64,000 bases of DNA from Pseudonocardia sp. HH130630-07 (GTDB taxonomy: Bacteria > Actinomycetota > Actinomycetes > Mycobacteriales > Pseudonocardiaceae). Location of the stretch: contig NZ_CP013854.1 in NCBI RefSeq assembly GCF_001698125.1, forward strand, positions 124,001 to 188,000, in the 5' to 3' direction. Positions 9,841 to 19,971 of this stretch are shown piece by piece (position 1 is the first letter of the stretch; every line of letters starts with the position of its first letter). Under the pieces are notes generated by a model. It was not told the DNA's origin. It ran no database searches and worked only from the letters and a program-made list of their open reading frames with translations. Both the position numbers and the translations under genes were made by a program.

Positions 9841-10523
9841 GTGTGTTCCGCACTCCTCTCCCGCGCCCTGGGCGGCGCGGTGCTCCCCGGTCCGCACGCG
9901 CCGCGCCGCGGCCCGGAGCGGACCGTGGACGCGTGCGTGCCGTGCTCTGCACCGACCGCGACGACCCCCGACGACGGGGCGGAACGGCAACCCCCGGGAG
10001 CGGCCTGGCGGGGCCGGACGAGGCTGCCGGGGGGCTCCTGCCCCGGGGGGAGGGCCGACCGGTTCGGTGTGGTCCCACACTAGCCCCGGGGTCCGACAGT
10101 TCCGGCGACGGCGGCGGCTCCCGGCCGCGCCCGCAGCGTCGTTCCTGCTCACGCCCCGCGCGACCCCGGCTCCGGCGTGTCGGCGGGTTCCGGGCGGTGC
10201 CCCGGAGTCTCCGGGAGCGGGAACGGTGCTCTCGACCGTCCGGCGGCACCGTGCCGGGGTTCTGATCCGCACGTGGCCGGGCAGCCGGACGCGCCGCGGA
10301 ACCGGTGCAGGGCCACGCCCGGCGGGTCCCGGCACGCCGTCCGGACGCCCGCTGTCCGGGCCGTGCCCGGCACGACGGGACGAGACAGGCCCAGCGGGAC
10401 GGGACCGGGCCCGCCGGACGCGGCGCGGGGTCGCGCGGCGGGAGCCCCCGGACACCCGGGCAGCGGGGCCGGGAACCAGGAGCCGGATCCGGCAACCGGG
10501 AGCCGGAAGTCCGAGTCCCAGCC
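9841..10523. other. Long intergenic region upstream of dnaE1
   Basis: This 683-base stretch holds no reading frame with convincing protein features; the frames present have the Arg/Pro/Gly-rich look of random GC-rich DNA. Its main feature is the palindrome at 10067-10080. A long untranslated leader of dnaE1 (about 220 bases) is possible. Confidence 0.5.
10067..10085 (-). promoter_or_regulatory. Putative dnaE1 promoter with overlapping palindrome
   Basis: GTGTGGTCCCACAC (10067-10080) is a perfect 14-bp palindrome. On the minus strand it overlaps TAGTGT, a good TANNNT -10 hexamer. A regulator bound here would block the promoter. No strong -35 was seen and the binding protein is unknown. It does not match the LexA consensus. 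Confidence 0.4.
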
Positions 10524-11249
10524 TCAGCCGGGCGGGACCGGGCCGTCGTCCGGGGGTGGGGTCGCGGCGGTGGTCTGCTCGGGCAGCAACGGGGACAGGG
10601 CCAGGGCCTGCCCGGGCGTCCCGGGCGGTGCGGCCTGGACCGCCCGGACGCCGTCCCGGCCGGCCAGCGCCTCCAGCCCGGCCCGGTCGGCGCTCACCAC
10701 GAGCGCGACCACGCAGCGGCAGCCCGGGCCGGCCAGCGCCCGGTGTTCCGCGGCGGCGACCGCGGCGCGCCGGGTCAGTGACTCCCGGGCCTGCGGCGTC
10801 GCCGCGTCCGGGACCGCACGCCGGGCCCGGTCGGCGTCCGCCTCGGCCGCGAACGCCGCGCGTTCCCTGGCCACCCCCAGCGCGGCCACCGGGTCCCCGG
10901 TCCCGGTCACCGGTTCGAACCGCAGCGCGGTCTGGACCCGGTCGAGCGGGACCCGGAGGACCGCCGTCGTGGTGCCGGGAGCGCCGAGTGCCGCCACCGC
11001 GCGGGCGTCGAGCGGCTGCCCCAGCTGCACCAGTGCGGGGACCCGCTCCCCCGGCGGGGGCAGCTGCGCGGGCAGCGACGACAGGTAGCCCGCGACGTCC
11101 TGGCCGGGGTCGGGGCCCAGCCGCACCGACCCGGTCGGGACGGCGGGCCCGGCGGACGGCCCGGATCCGGCCGCCCACACCGCGCCGAACAGCACCACGG
11201 CGAGCACCGCGACGACCACCCAGAGCCCGCGGGTGGTCAGTCCGGTCAC
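10524..11249 (-). CDS. Hypothetical membrane-anchored protein
   Basis: Protein of 241 residues with one N-terminal membrane segment (residues 9-28, [18 protein letters not shown]) and an extracytoplasmic remainder rich in Ala, Pro and Arg. Two blocks look like folded segments: [19 protein letters not shown], and a later one with [19 protein letters not shown] ending in [14 protein letters not shown] Cys pair (CRC) sits in the second block. GTG at 11249 is the only start that puts the membrane segment at the N-terminus. It is 28 bases downstream of rluD, so probably in the lspA-rluD unit. I do not recognise the family and assign no function. Confidence 0.7.
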   Translation of the reverse strand: MTGLTTRGLWVVVAVLAVVLFGAVWAAGSGPSAGPAVPTGSVRLGPDPGQDVAGYLSSLPAQLPPPGERVPALVQLGQPLDARAVAALGAPGTTTAVLRVPLDRVQTALRFEPVTGTGDPVAALGVARERAAFAAEADADRARRAVPDAATPQARESLTRRAAVAAAEHRALAGPGCRCVVALVVSADRAGLEALAGRDGVRAVQAAPPGTPGQALALSPLLPEQTTAATPPPDDGPVPPG

Positions 11250-11277
11250 CGCGGTGGCCCCGGGTGCCCGGTCGCCC

Positions 11278-12210
11278 TCACGGGTCCCGCAGCGTGTCCA
11301 GCGCCGCGGCCAGGTCGCCGGGATAGGGGCTGGTGAACTCGGCGTGGCGGCCGTCGGCGGGATGGGCGAACCCGAGGGTGCGGGCGTGCAGCCACTGCCG
11401 GGACAGGCCGACCCGCTTCGCCAGCGTCGGGTCCGCACCGTAGGTCAGGTCCCCGACGCAGGGGTGGCGCAGCGCGGAGAAGTGCACCCGGATCTGGTGG
11501 GTGCGCCCGGTCTCCAGGTGCACGTCGAGCAGGCTCGCCGACCGGAACGCCTCGATCGTGTCGTAGTGCGTGATGCTCGGCTTGCCGCCCTGCAGCACGG
11601 CGAACCGGTAGTCGTGCCGCGGGTGCCGGTCGATCGGCGCGTCGATCGTGCCCGACGACGGATCCGGGTGCCCCTGGACGACCGCGTGGTAGCGCTTGTC
11701 CACGGTGCGCTCCTTGAACGCCCGCTTCAGCTCGGTGTAGGCGTGCTCGGAGGTCGCGACGACCATCACGCCGGTGGTCCCGACGTCGAGCCGGTGCACG
11801 ATCCCCTGGCGTTCCGCGGCACCGGAGGTGGAGAGCCGGTACCCGAGCGCGGCGAGCCCGCCGGTGACGGTCGGGCCGGTCCAGCCCGGCGACGCGTGCG
11901 CGGCGACCCCGACCGGCTTGTCGACGACCACGATGTCGTCGTCCTCGTGCAGCACGGTCAGGCCGGCGACCACCTCGACCGGCCCCTCGATGACGGTCGG
12001 CGCCGCCGCGTCGGGCAGCTCGACCTCCAGCCAGGACCCGCCCGGCAACCGGTCGGACTTCCCGGCGTCGCGGCCGTCCAGCCGGACCCGGCCGGCCTCG
12101 GCCAGGCCGGCGACCACCGTCCGGGACAGGCCCAGCAGCCGGGACAGCCCGGCGTCGATCCGCATTCCGTCGAGCCCGTCCGGGACGGGCATGCTCCGCA
12201 GCTCTCCCAT
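11278..12210 (-). CDS. rluD: RluA-family 23S rRNA pseudouridine synthase
   Basis: Protein of 310 residues. An N-terminal S4-like RNA-binding domain ([18 protein letters not shown]) precedes the RluA catalytic domain with HRLDVGTTG near residues 135-143, where the Asp is the nucleophile. RTHQIRVH and LHARTLGF are further family motifs. It converts uridines to pseudouridine, for RluD in helix 69 of 23S rRNA. The exact target cannot be read from the sequence, so rluD is used by convention. The ATG at 12210 lies 2 bases after the lspA stop, indicating translational coupling. This lspA-rluD pairing is widespread in actinobacteria. Confidence 0.93.
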   Translation of the reverse strand: MGELRSMPVPDGLDGMRIDAGLSRLLGLSRTVVAGLAEAGRVRLDGRDAGKSDRLPGGSWLEVELPDAAAPTVIEGPVEVVAGLTVLHEDDDIVVVDKPVGVAAHASPGWTGPTVTGGLAALGYRLSTSGAAERQGIVHRLDVGTTGVMVVATSEHAYTELKRAFKERTVDKRYHAVVQGHPDPSSGTIDAPIDRHPRHDYRFAVLQGGKPSITHYDTIEAFRSASLLDVHLETGRTHQIRVHFSALRHPCVGDLTYGADPTLAKRVGLSRQWLHARTLGFAHPADGRHAEFTSPYPGDLAAALDTLRDP

Positions 12211-12212
12211 GG

Positions 12213-12755
12213 TCAGGCCCGTGTCCCGTCGATCTCGATGCCGCGCACCGCGAGCAGTACCAGCAGGATCCCGCCGCACACGATCCCGGAGTCGGCGAGG
12301 TTGAACACCGGGAAGATGCTGCCGTCCGGGGCGAACACCGCGAGCATGTCGACGACGTGCCCGCGCATCGGTCCGGGCGCCCGGAAGAACCGGTCGACGA
12401 GGTTGCCCAGCGCACCGCCGAGCACCAGGCCGAGGCCGACCGCCCAGCCCGTCGACGCCAGCCGGCGCGCGATCCGGATGATGACGCCGACGACGACGAC
12501 CGCGACGATCGTGAGGATCCAGGTGTAGCCGGTGGCCATCGACCAGGCCGCGCCCGGGTTGCGCAGCACGGTCAGCCAGAAGAGGCCGTCGATCACGGCG
12601 ATCGGCTCGCGGTCCTCCAGGAACGCGACGGCGGCGATCTTGCTGGCGAGGTCGAGCGCCAGCACGGCGCCGGCGATCCCGGCCAGGAGCAGCGTCCCGC
12701 GCCGTCGCAACGCCGGGTCGGCGGGTGTCTCGCTCACGGGGGGATCGGCACTCAC
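12213..12755 (-). CDS. lspA: Lipoprotein signal peptidase II
   Basis: Integral membrane aspartyl protease of 180 residues that cleaves the signal peptide of prolipoproteins after diacylglyceryl transfer. Four membrane segments are visible. The conserved blocks are [16 protein letters not shown] (catalytic Asp near 118) and VFNLADSGI (second catalytic Asp near 154). A short Pro-rich N-terminal stretch precedes the first segment. GTG at 12755 is the only start upstream of the first membrane segment that avoids the antiporter gene ending 8 bases before it. Its substrates would include the LppM-like lipoprotein at 53.0 kb. Confidence 0.96.
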   Translation of the reverse strand: MSADPPVSETPADPALRRRGTLLLAGIAGAVLALDLASKIAAVAFLEDREPIAVIDGLFWLTVLRNPGAAWSMATGYTWILTIVAVVVVGVIIRIARRLASTGWAVGLGLVLGGALGNLVDRFFRAPGPMRGHVVDMLAVFAPDGSIFPVFNLADSGIVCGGILLVLLAVRGIEIDGTRA

Positions 12756-12763
12756 ACCCCCGA

Positions 12764-14245
12764 TTATGACGAGCGGTCGTCGCGGGCGTGCCAGCGGACC
12801 AGCTTGCCGCCCCGGTCGACGTCGCGGATCCGCTGCTCGGTCGCGTCCCGCACGTCCCGGGTGCTGACGACGAGGAACTGGTCCCCCTCGCGCAGCCGGG
12901 TCTCCCCGAGCGGGGAGAACGCCTCGGCGTCCCGCACCACCAGGCTGACCGTCGCCCCGGCCGGCAGCCGCAGCTCCCGCAGGTAGACGCCGTGCAGCCG
13001 GGAACCCTTCGGGACCTTCACCTGGAGCAGCTCGGCGTCGACCTCGTCCAGCGGGGCGGCGTCGACCTCGACCTCGCGGGTCTCGGTCCGCGAGACGACA
13101 CCGAGCAGCCGCGCCACCCACGGCAGTGTCGTCCCCTGCACCAGGGTGAGCAGCACGACCAGCACGAACACGACGTCGACCAGCATCTGGTTCTGCGGTC
13201 CGCCCTCGGTGAGCGCGACCAGCGCGAGCACGATCGGCACCGCGCCGCGCAGTCCCGCCCAGGACAGGAAGGCCTGCTCCCGCCAGGGCACCCGGAACGG
13301 CAGCCCGGCCGCCAGCACCGACAGCGGCCGCGCCGCCAGCAGCACCACCGCCGCACAGACCAGGGCCGGCACGACCGCCGCGGGCAGGCGTTCGGGGACC
13401 GAGTACAGGCCGAGCATCACGAACAGCCCGATCTGGGCGATCCAGCCGGTGCCCTCGGCGAAGGACACGACGCCGCTGCGGTGCGGGAGCCGGGAGTTGC
13501 CGAGCACCAGTGCCGCGACGTAGGTCGCGAGCAGCCCCGACGCGTGCGCCCCCTGCCCGGCTGAGTAGGCGAGCAGGCACACCGCGATCGCGGCGAGCGG
13601 GTACAGGCCGGTCGACGGCAGTGCGGCCCGGCGCAGCGCCCAGGCCCCGCCCGCCCCCAGCAACACCCCGATCAGGGCGCCCGCGGCGAGCTCGTAGACG
13701 ACCAGCCCGGCGGTGGACCAGCCGATCGGGTCCGTCGAGGCGAACACGACGACGGCGATCACCACCGGCGCGTCGTTCATCCCGGACTCGAGCTCCAGCG
13801 TCCCGGCCAGCCGGCGCGGTACCGCGACCCCGCGCAGCACGCTGAACACCGCGGCGGCGTCGGTGGAGGACAGCACCGCGCCCCAGAGCAGCGCCGTGCG
13901 CCACTCCAGGTCCAGCAGCAGGTGCAACAGGCCCGCGGCGACCCCGATCGACACCAGGACCGACAGCGTCGACAGCAGCAGTCCCAGCCCCAGCGCGGGC
14001 CGGACCGCCTCCCACCGGGTGGTCAGCCCGCCCTCGACCAGGATGAGGACGAGCGCGGCGAGCCCCAACGTCTCGGTCAGACCGGCGTCGGAGAACTGGA
14101 TCCCCAGCACGGACTCCCCGAGCAGCACGCCGATGCCCAGGTAGAGCAGCAGCGACGGCAGGCCCAGCCGGACCGACACCCGTACGGCCAGCACGCCGAG
14201 CAGCAACACACCGGCGGTGGCGCCGAGCAGCAGTTCCAGACTCAT
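12764..14245 (-). CDS. NhaP2/CvrA-type K+(Na+)/H+ antiporter
   Basis: CPA1-family cation/proton antiporter of 493 residues. About 12 membrane segments span residues 1-385, including [12 protein letters not shown] with the ion-binding Asn-Asp pair and the [12 protein letters not shown] motif. A C-terminal RCK_C-like regulatory domain ([23 protein letters not shown]) follows. It would export K+ or Na+ in exchange for protons under osmotic or pH control; the ion preference is not determined. The start ATG at 14245 lies 13 bases after the methyltransferase stop, and the gene ends 8 bases before lspA, so these genes probably share a transcript. Confidence 0.92.
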   Translation of the reverse strand: MSLELLLGATAGVLLLGVLAVRVSVRLGLPSLLLYLGIGVLLGESVLGIQFSDAGLTETLGLAALVLILVEGGLTTRWEAVRPALGLGLLLSTLSVLVSIGVAAGLLHLLLDLEWRTALLWGAVLSSTDAAAVFSVLRGVAVPRRLAGTLELESGMNDAPVVIAVVVFASTDPIGWSTAGLVVYELAAGALIGVLLGAGGAWALRRAALPSTGLYPLAAIAVCLLAYSAGQGAHASGLLATYVAALVLGNSRLPHRSGVVSFAEGTGWIAQIGLFVMLGLYSVPERLPAAVVPALVCAAVVLLAARPLSVLAAGLPFRVPWREQAFLSWAGLRGAVPIVLALVALTEGGPQNQMLVDVVFVLVVLLTLVQGTTLPWVARLLGVVSRTETREVEVDAAPLDEVDAELLQVKVPKGSRLHGVYLRELRLPAGATVSLVVRDAEAFSPLGETRLREGDQFLVVSTRDVRDATEQRIRDVDRGGKLVRWHARDDRSS

Positions 14246-14258
14246 CGCGGCGCCGGGC

Positions 14259-15062
14259 TCAGCTCGCCCAGGCGAGGGTGACGAGGCCGGGCCGGCGTGG
14301 CGGGAGGTCCCGCAGCGCGGTCGCGACCTCCGGCACCCGGTCGGCGGGCAGGCAGAGCCGGCGGGTGACCCACTCCGGTCCGTGCGGGAGCCGCGACGGC
14401 CGGTCCCACCGCTGGACCTCGGGCTCGGTCCCCAGCTCCTCGCGCAGGACGCCGACCACGTCGTCGGCGGTCCCGCCGGCCCGCCTGCGCAGACCGTGGA
14501 ACCGTTCCCAGAGCGGATCGAGCCAGGTCAGCGGGTGTTCCTCGGACATCTCGAGGACCACGCCACCGCCGTCGGACCGCACGGCGCCGGTCAGTGCGGC
14601 CAGGAACGGCACCAGGTCGACGACGTTGTGCAGCACGTGGTGGCAGAGCACCACGTCGTGCCGGCCCGCGTCCGGCGCGGCATCCGGCCAGGAGCCGTGC
14701 ACCGTGCCGTGCGGGATCCCGCGGGCCCGCGCACCGGCGGTGAAGGACGCGAGCATGTCCGCCTGCCGGTCGACCCCGACGACCCGGGCGACCGGTGACG
14801 GGTCGGGACCGGCCACGCCGAACGCGGCCGTCCCCCCGCCGCAGCCGACGTCGAGCACGGAGGCCCCGGCGCAGGTCCGCGCGGCCGCGCGCTCGGCGAG
14901 CGCGCGGCCGGCACGGTGCGACGGCGAGTCGGCCGGTTCGTGCGGCGGGGCGAGGTCGGCCGGGTCGTGCACCCACGGGTCGGCCGGCGCCGCGCGCCGG
15001 ATCTCCTCCGGGATGCCGCGCGCGGCCTGGCCGACCGTCCACCGTGCCGCAGCGTCACCCAC
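14259..15062 (-). CDS. Class I SAM-dependent methyltransferase
   Basis: Protein of 267 residues with the Rossmann signature VLDVGCGGGTAAFGV (motif I, near residue 70), VVGVDRQADML (motif II) and VVLCHHVLHNVVDL (motif IV). An extension of about 65 residues containing HDPADLAPPHEPADSPSHRAGRALAERAA precedes the fold. The substrate cannot be told from the sequence. GTG at 15062 lies 7 bases after a TATCCT hexamer, which supports this start and a leaderless message. It is followed on the same strand by the antiporter gene. Confidence 0.8.
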   Translation of the reverse strand: MGDAAARWTVGQAARGIPEEIRRAAPADPWVHDPADLAPPHEPADSPSHRAGRALAERAAARTCAGASVLDVGCGGGTAAFGVAGPDPSPVARVVGVDRQADMLASFTAGARARGIPHGTVHGSWPDAAPDAGRHDVVLCHHVLHNVVDLVPFLAALTGAVRSDGGGVVLEMSEEHPLTWLDPLWERFHGLRRRAGGTADDVVGVLREELGTEPEVQRWDRPSRLPHGPEWVTRRLCLPADRVPEVATALRDLPPRRPGLVTLAWAS

Positions 15063-15069
15063 ACCGGTG

Positions 15070-15075
15070 AGGATA
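15070..15075 (-). promoter_or_regulatory. -10 hexamer of the methyltransferase gene
   Basis: TATCCT, one of the best -10 matches in the window, ends 7 bases before the GTG at 15062. It lies in the 42-base gap after ileS, so this gene likely starts a new leaderless transcript. Confidence 0.55.
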
Positions 15076-15104
15076 GTCGGCGCCCCGCAACGGTTTCGCG
15101 GCGG

Positions 15105-18100
15105 TCAGACCCGCACGACGGTCGCCGTCAGCGTGACCGGTGCCCCGTCCGGGCCGACGACCTGCCCCGTAGAGCCGCCCTCGGCGCCGGTGTAGGTGAC
15201 CGCGGTCGCGAGCACCTCACCGGCGACGAACCCCTCGTGCGCCCGCACCGCGTCGAGCACCCCGGCCGGCCCGTCCAGGGTCAGCGCGATCCGGTCGGCG
15301 ACCGCGAGCCCGGCGTCCCGGCGTGCCTGCTGCACCACCCGGACGACGTCGCGGGCCGTGCCCTCGGCCGCCAGCTCGGGGGTGACGGTGGTGTCGAGCA
15401 CGACCAGCCCCGCGTTGCCGGGCAGCGCCAGGGTGTGCTCCGGGTCCGCGGCGACGAGCTTCTCGGTGAACTCGCCGTCGGTCAGGGTGATCCCGGCGGC
15501 GACGACGCTCCCGTCGGCCTCCTGGCTCCACTCCCCCGCCTTGACCGCGCGGATGCACTTCTGCACGTCCGAGCCCAGCCGCGGGCCGGCGACCCGGGCG
15601 TTGACCGCGATCTCGAACCGGCCGTGCGCGGCGACGTCGCCGGTCAGCTCGACCGAGCGCACGTTGACCTCGTCACGCAGCAGGTCCGTGAACGGGGCGA
15701 GCACGTCGGCGTCCTGCGCGGCGACGGTGAGGCCGGGCAGCGGCTGCCGCACCCGGATCTTCGCCGACTTCCGCAGCGACAGTGCCGCGCTCGCGACCTG
15801 ACGGATCCGGTCCATGCCGGCCACCAGCGCGGCGTCGTGCGGGAGTGCCGCGCCGTCGTGGCGCCGCGACACCGCCGGGTCCGTCCCGCCGGGCCAGTCG
15901 GTGAGGTGCACCGACCGCTCGCCGGTGAGACCGCGCCAGATGGCCTCGGTGGTCAGGGGCAGCAGCGGGGCCGCGACCCGGCAGGTCACCTCCAGCACGG
16001 TGTGCAGGGTGTCGACCGCGTCGCGGCGCACCGCCTCGTCCTCGGACCAGAACCGTTCCCGGGACCGGCGGACGTACCAGTTGGTCAGCGTCTCGGCGTG
16101 CTCGCGGATCCGCTCGCAGGCCCCGGCGATGTCGTAGCCGTCCATCGCCGTGGTGACGCCGTCCACCAGGTCGGCGGTCTTGGCCAGCACGTAGCGGTCC
16201 AGGACGTGCGGAGAGTCGGTGCGGAAGGTCCCCCGGCGGCCACCCGCGTAGAGCGAGAGGAAGTACCAGGTGTTCCACAGCGGCAGGATCGCCTGCCGGA
16301 CGCCCTCCCGGATGCCCTGCTCGGTGACGACCAGGTTCCCGCCGCGCAGCACCGGGCTCGACATGAGGAACCAGCGCATGGCGTCCGAGCCGTCCCGCTC
16401 GAAGACCTCGTTGACGTCGGGGTAGTTCCGCCGCGACTTCGACATCTTCGCGCCGTCGTCGCCGAGCACGATGCCGTGCGCCACGCAGGTGCGGAACGCC
16501 GGCCGGTCGAACAGCGCCGTGGCGAGCACGTGCAGCGTGTAGAACCAGCCACGGGTCTGGCCGTTGTACTCGACGATGAAGTCGCCCGGGTAGTGGTGCT
16601 CGAACCAGTCCGCGTTCTCCATCGGGTAGTGCACCTGGGCGAACGGCATCGACCCGGACTCGAACCAGCAGTCCAGGACCTCCGGCACCCGGCGCATGGT
16701 GCTCCGCCCGGTGGGGTCGTCCGGGTTGGGCCGGGTCAGCTCGTCGACGTACGGGCGGTGCAGGTCGGTCGGCCGGACGCCGAAGTCCCGCTCCAGCTCG
16801 TCGAGCGAGCCGTAGACGTCGGTCCGCGGGTGGTTCGGGTCGTCGGACTGCCACACCGGGATCGGGCTGCCCCAGTAGCGGTTGCGGGAGATGCCCCAGT
16901 CCCGGGCACCCTCCAGCCACTTGCCGAACTGCCCGTCCCGGACGTGCGACGGCGTCCAGTCGATCTGCTGGTTCAGCTCGACCATCCGGTCCCGGAACCG
17001 GGTGACCTCGACGAACCACGAGTCCACCGCGCGCTGGATCAGGGCGTTGCCGCACCGCCAGCAGTGCGGGTACGGGTGGTCGTAGGTCTCGTGCCGCAGG
17101 AGCACGCCGTGCACGTGCCCCGACGTGCCGTCCTTCAGGTCGCGGATGATCTGCGGGTTCGCGTCGAACACCTGCATGCCGGCGTACGGCGGGACCTCGG
17201 TGGTGAACTCGCCGCGGGAGTCGACCGGGACGACGGCCTCGATGCCGGCCGCGTCGGTGACCTCCTTGTCCTCCTCACCGAAGGCGGGCGCGATGTGCAC
17301 CAGACCGGTGCCGTCCTCGGTGGTGACGTAGTCCGCGGCCAGGACGCGGTGGGCGTTCTCCCGGCCGGCGAAGAAGTCGAACGGCGGGGTGTAGGCCGCG
17401 CCGAGCAGGTCGGAGCCGGTGAGCCGGGCCAGCACCTCCGGCTCCTCGCCCAGCTCACGCGCGTAGGCCGCGACGCGGGCCGCGGCGAGCAGCCAGCGCT
17501 CGCCGTTCGCGCCCACCACGACGTACTCCACGCCGGGGTGGACGGCGACGGCGAGGTTCGACGGCAGCGTCCACGGGGTGGTCGTCCAGACCAGGGCCAG
17601 CGCGCCGTCGGTCTCCGGGCGGTCCGGCGTCGCGAGCCGCAGCCCCACGGTCACCGCGGGGTCCTGCCGGTCGAGGTAGACGTCGTCCATCTTGGTCTCG
17701 GTGGCGCTCAGCGGCGTCTCGCACCGCCAGCAGTACCAGAGGACCCGGAAGCCGGAGTAGACGAGACCCTTGTCCCACAACGACTTGAACGCCCACATGA
17801 CGGACTCCATGTAGTCCAGGTCGAGCGTCTTGTAGTCGTTGTCGAAGTCGACCCAGCGGGCCTGGCGGGTGACGTAGTCGCGCCACTCGCCGGTGTAGCG
17901 CAGCACGGAGGTGCGGCACGCCTCGTTGAACGCGGCGACGCCCATCTCGTCGATCTCGGACTTGTGCTTGATGCCGAGCTGGTTCTCGGTCTCCACCTCG
18001 GCCGGCATGCCGTGGGTGTCCCAGCCGAACCGGCGCTCCACCCGGTTGCCGCGCATCGTGCGGTAGCGCGGGACGACGTCCTTCACGTACCCGGTCAGCA

Positions 18101-18314
18101 GGTGGCCGTAGTGCGGGAGGCCGTTGGCGAACGGCGGCCCGTCGTAGAAGACGTACTCGTCGGCCCCGTCCACGCCCGCCGGGCGCTGCTCGACCGACGC
18201 CCGGAACGTGGCGTCGGTCTCCCAGCTCGCGAGCACGTCCTGCTCGAGTGCCGGGAAGGTGGGGTGGGCCGGGACGTCGGGATACCCGGTCCCCTCGGCG
18301 GTGGTCTCGCTCAT
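15105..18314 (-). CDS. ileS: Isoleucyl-tRNA synthetase
   Basis: Class I aminoacyl-tRNA synthetase of 1069 residues that charges tRNA-Ile and edits mis-activated valine. The HIGH box appears as HYGH (near 66) in [12 protein letters not shown]. The KMSKS loop is at about 623-627 ([11 protein letters not shown]). The CP1 editing domain lies between. Paired CxxC elements (CWRC) appear in the central part, and an anticodon-binding domain is C-terminal. The length and eukaryote-like layout match the actinobacterial type associated with mupirocin-resistant enzymes; that resistance is inference from type only. The ATG at 18314 follows a GAGGAG site. Expression is likely governed by the T-box leader upstream. 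Confidence 0.97.
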   Translation of the reverse strand: MSETTAEGTGYPDVPAHPTFPALEQDVLASWETDATFRASVEQRPAGVDGADEYVFYDGPPFANGLPHYGHLLTGYVKDVVPRYRTMRGNRVERRFGWDTHGMPAEVETENQLGIKHKSEIDEMGVAAFNEACRTSVLRYTGEWRDYVTRQARWVDFDNDYKTLDLDYMESVMWAFKSLWDKGLVYSGFRVLWYCWRCETPLSATETKMDDVYLDRQDPAVTVGLRLATPDRPETDGALALVWTTTPWTLPSNLAVAVHPGVEYVVVGANGERWLLAAARVAAYARELGEEPEVLARLTGSDLLGAAYTPPFDFFAGRENAHRVLAADYVTTEDGTGLVHIAPAFGEEDKEVTDAAGIEAVVPVDSRGEFTTEVPPYAGMQVFDANPQIIRDLKDGTSGHVHGVLLRHETYDHPYPHCWRCGNALIQRAVDSWFVEVTRFRDRMVELNQQIDWTPSHVRDGQFGKWLEGARDWGISRNRYWGSPIPVWQSDDPNHPRTDVYGSLDELERDFGVRPTDLHRPYVDELTRPNPDDPTGRSTMRRVPEVLDCWFESGSMPFAQVHYPMENADWFEHHYPGDFIVEYNGQTRGWFYTLHVLATALFDRPAFRTCVAHGIVLGDDGAKMSKSRRNYPDVNEVFERDGSDAMRWFLMSSPVLRGGNLVVTEQGIREGVRQAILPLWNTWYFLSLYAGGRRGTFRTDSPHVLDRYVLAKTADLVDGVTTAMDGYDIAGACERIREHAETLTNWYVRRSRERFWSEDEAVRRDAVDTLHTVLEVTCRVAAPLLPLTTEAIWRGLTGERSVHLTDWPGGTDPAVSRRHDGAALPHDAALVAGMDRIRQVASAALSLRKSAKIRVRQPLPGLTVAAQDADVLAPFTDLLRDEVNVRSVELTGDVAAHGRFEIAVNARVAGPRLGSDVQKCIRAVKAGEWSQEADGSVVAAGITLTDGEFTEKLVAADPEHTLALPGNAGLVVLDTTVTPELAAEGTARDVVRVVQQARRDAGLAVADRIALTLDGPAGVLDAVRAHEGFVAGEVLATAVTYTGAEGGSTGQVVGPDGAPVTLTATVVRV

Positions 18315-18339
18315 CGTCTCCGACTCCTCGTGCGGTGGC

Positions 18340-18535
18340 CTGGTGACTGCCTCTCGCACGGGGACGACGCCGGTCCGTCCGGACCGGGCCGCGGTACCAC
18401 CCCGCTTGCGCACCCGGGACGGGTACGCCTCTCGTTCGACGGCGATCACGGGCCGCACCCGTCCGGTTCTACTCGGGCGGAACCGACCGCCCTTTCTTCC
18501 GGAGGCTCCCCGGTGATGGCCGGATCAGCGCCTGT
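18340..18535 (-). promoter_or_regulatory. T-box riboswitch (ileS leader)
   Basis: The transcribed strand contains the canonical T-box sequence GGGTGGTACCGCGG (18389-18402), which pairs with the uncharged tRNA acceptor end. About 115 bases upstream an ATC triplet (18515-18517) sits in the expected specifier position, just before GAGCCTCCGGAAGAA, a stretch typical of actinobacterial ileS leaders. The triplet matches isoleucine. No poly-U terminator is present; a CGTGCG/CGCACG stem directly precedes the GAGGAG ribosome site. This fits the translational T-box class, in which uncharged tRNA-Ile opens the ribosome site. Exact RNA boundaries are estimates. Confidence 0.88.
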
Positions 18536-18541
18536 GGAACC

Positions 18542-18547
18542 AGGGTA
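18542..18547 (-). promoter_or_regulatory. -10 hexamer of ileS
   Basis: TACCCT on the minus strand lies directly upstream of the T-box leader. It predicts a transcript start near 18535 and a leader of about 220 bases. Confidence 0.45.
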
Positions 18548-18590
18548 GCGCGCACGCCCACCCGGATATACCGCAGCCCGGTCCGGCGGC

Positions 18591-19889
18591 TCAGCGGACC
18601 TGCGCCGGGTGCTGTTCCCCGAGCGTGCGGTTCGGTGTGCACTGGCCGCACGGGGTGAACCCGAGCTCGACGGCCTCGCTCACCGGCAGCGGGATCACCT
18701 GGCGGCCGGCCAGGGTCCGGCAGCTCTCCACGTGGTAGCGGGGGTGTTCGTCGATGACGAGCACCTCGTCCGGGAGCCGGGCGACGAGGTTCGCCAGCGT
18801 CGGGTCCCGTGGTTCCTCCGGTGCCTCCGCACCGTCCTGCGCTGCGTCCACCGCGGCGTCACCGCCCGGGGGAACGCCCGCGTCGGCGCCCGCGGCGCCT
18901 GCGGCACCGAGCGCGGTGGTGGCACCTGCTCCGGCGGGCTCACCGGACGACACCGGCGGCTGCTCCGCCCCGTTCCCGGTGACCGGCATGCCGCCCGCGG
19001 CCGGCACGGCCGTGGTCGCGGCCTCGACCCGGCCGGTCGCACCGGCCGGTGATCCCGTCTGCACGGCCCGGGTGGCGTCGGCACCACCGGTTCCCGGCCC
19101 GTCGTCGGCGCCGGACCGGACTGCGTCCGGCGACCGGTCGGATCCGCCGGCCGCGAGACCCACGACCGTCGCACCGGCCGCGCCCGTGACCGCGGGGTCG
19201 GCGGACCGCTCGGGCCCGCCCGTCCCGGGGCCACCGTTCTCGCGCCGCCCGGCGGTGGACTCGTCCGCCGCGGCGGGTCCGTCGGCCGGAACCGCACCGC
19301 CCGGGTCCCCGGTCCTCGTCGGGTCGCCGCCACGACCCGCATCGTCCCGGTGCTCCGGGCCACCGTCGGCCGCCGGCGCACTGGGAGCGCCTGCGGGGTG
19401 ACCCCCGGTCGATCCTTCCGTGCCGTCCCCGCCGGATTCGGTCACGGAGGGTGACTGAGATCCACTCGAACGGGAAGCGACGGGCGGTGCCCCCGCTGAG
19501 CCGGGCGGCCGCACGAACGGTATCTGGATCGTCGCGTCGGCCGCGTTGTCCGCCGCTGCACCGCCGCCGGGGACCTGCTGGCCCACGGCGGGCTGCTGCG
19601 GCCGCACGACCGGCAGGACCTGCGTGGCCGGCTCCGGGTCGGAGCCGTAGTGCGCCTCGGCCGGCGGGTGCTCGTACGGGTTGTTCCCCGCCGGAGCACC
19701 CTGCGCCGTGTCCCGGCGATCCCCGGCGCGCACGGCGGACCGGGTCTGCCACCAGTCGTAGAGCAGGGCGAGCCCTGCGATCAGGCTGATGGCCACCGAG
19801 GTCCAGGCCAGCGCCACCACGTGCAGGAACCATCCTGCGAGCAGCAGCACCAGCGCGATGACCACGAGGATCAGGACCAGCACCAACAT
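18591..19889 (-). CDS. Two-helix membrane protein with disordered linker and C-terminal Cys motif domain
   Basis: Protein of 432 residues. Two membrane helices at residues 2-46 form an N-terminal hairpin, followed by a charged stretch. About 280 residues of Ala/Gly/Pro/Asp-rich low complexity come next. A compact C-terminal domain (about 375-425) then contains YHVESCRTL and, 23 residues further, FTPCGQCTP. The C...PCxxC spacing with an intervening Pro-Leu-Pro strand resembles small zinc-ribbon-like tails seen on nucleases and other bacterial proteins; metal binding is inference. The ATG at 19889 has GGAG 9 bases upstream. It lies between wag31 and ileS, so a role at the cell pole or septum is possible. 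I cannot assign a function. Confidence 0.75.
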   Translation of the reverse strand: MLVLVLILVVIALVLLLAGWFLHVVALAWTSVAISLIAGLALLYDWWQTRSAVRAGDRRDTAQGAPAGNNPYEHPPAEAHYGSDPEPATQVLPVVRPQQPAVGQQVPGGGAAADNAADATIQIPFVRPPGSAGAPPVASRSSGSQSPSVTESGGDGTEGSTGGHPAGAPSAPAADGGPEHRDDAGRGGDPTRTGDPGGAVPADGPAAADESTAGRRENGGPGTGGPERSADPAVTGAAGATVVGLAAGGSDRSPDAVRSGADDGPGTGGADATRAVQTGSPAGATGRVEAATTAVPAAGGMPVTGNGAEQPPVSSGEPAGAGATTALGAAGAAGADAGVPPGGDAAVDAAQDGAEAPEEPRDPTLANLVARLPDEVLVIDEHPRYHVESCRTLAGRQVIPLPVSEAVELGFTPCGQCTPNRTLGEQHPAQVR

Positions 19890-19971
19890 CGGCGAACTCC
19901 GTCTTTCGGCAGCGGCACCCGTCCGCTACCCCGTCGTCGTCGGTCGTGCCCGGATTGCTCCGGACCCGGTG

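Noticed and set aside
6241..10083. 1280-codon open frame on the plus strand opposite dnaE1
   Set aside because: Mirror frame of a high-GC gene; dnaE1 motifs on the minus strand are unambiguous and the plus product is His/Arg/Val-rich without domains.
10149..10373. 74-codon minus-strand frame in the dnaE1 upstream gap
   Set aside because: No ribosome site and a composition typical of chance frames in GC-rich DNA.
10911..10922. CGGTTCGAACCG resembling a tRNA T-loop
   Set aside because: It lies inside the hypothetical protein gene and no cloverleaf arms flank it.
14916..18548. 1210-codon open frame opposite ileS
   Set aside because: Antisense shadow of ileS; it also runs through the T-box leader.
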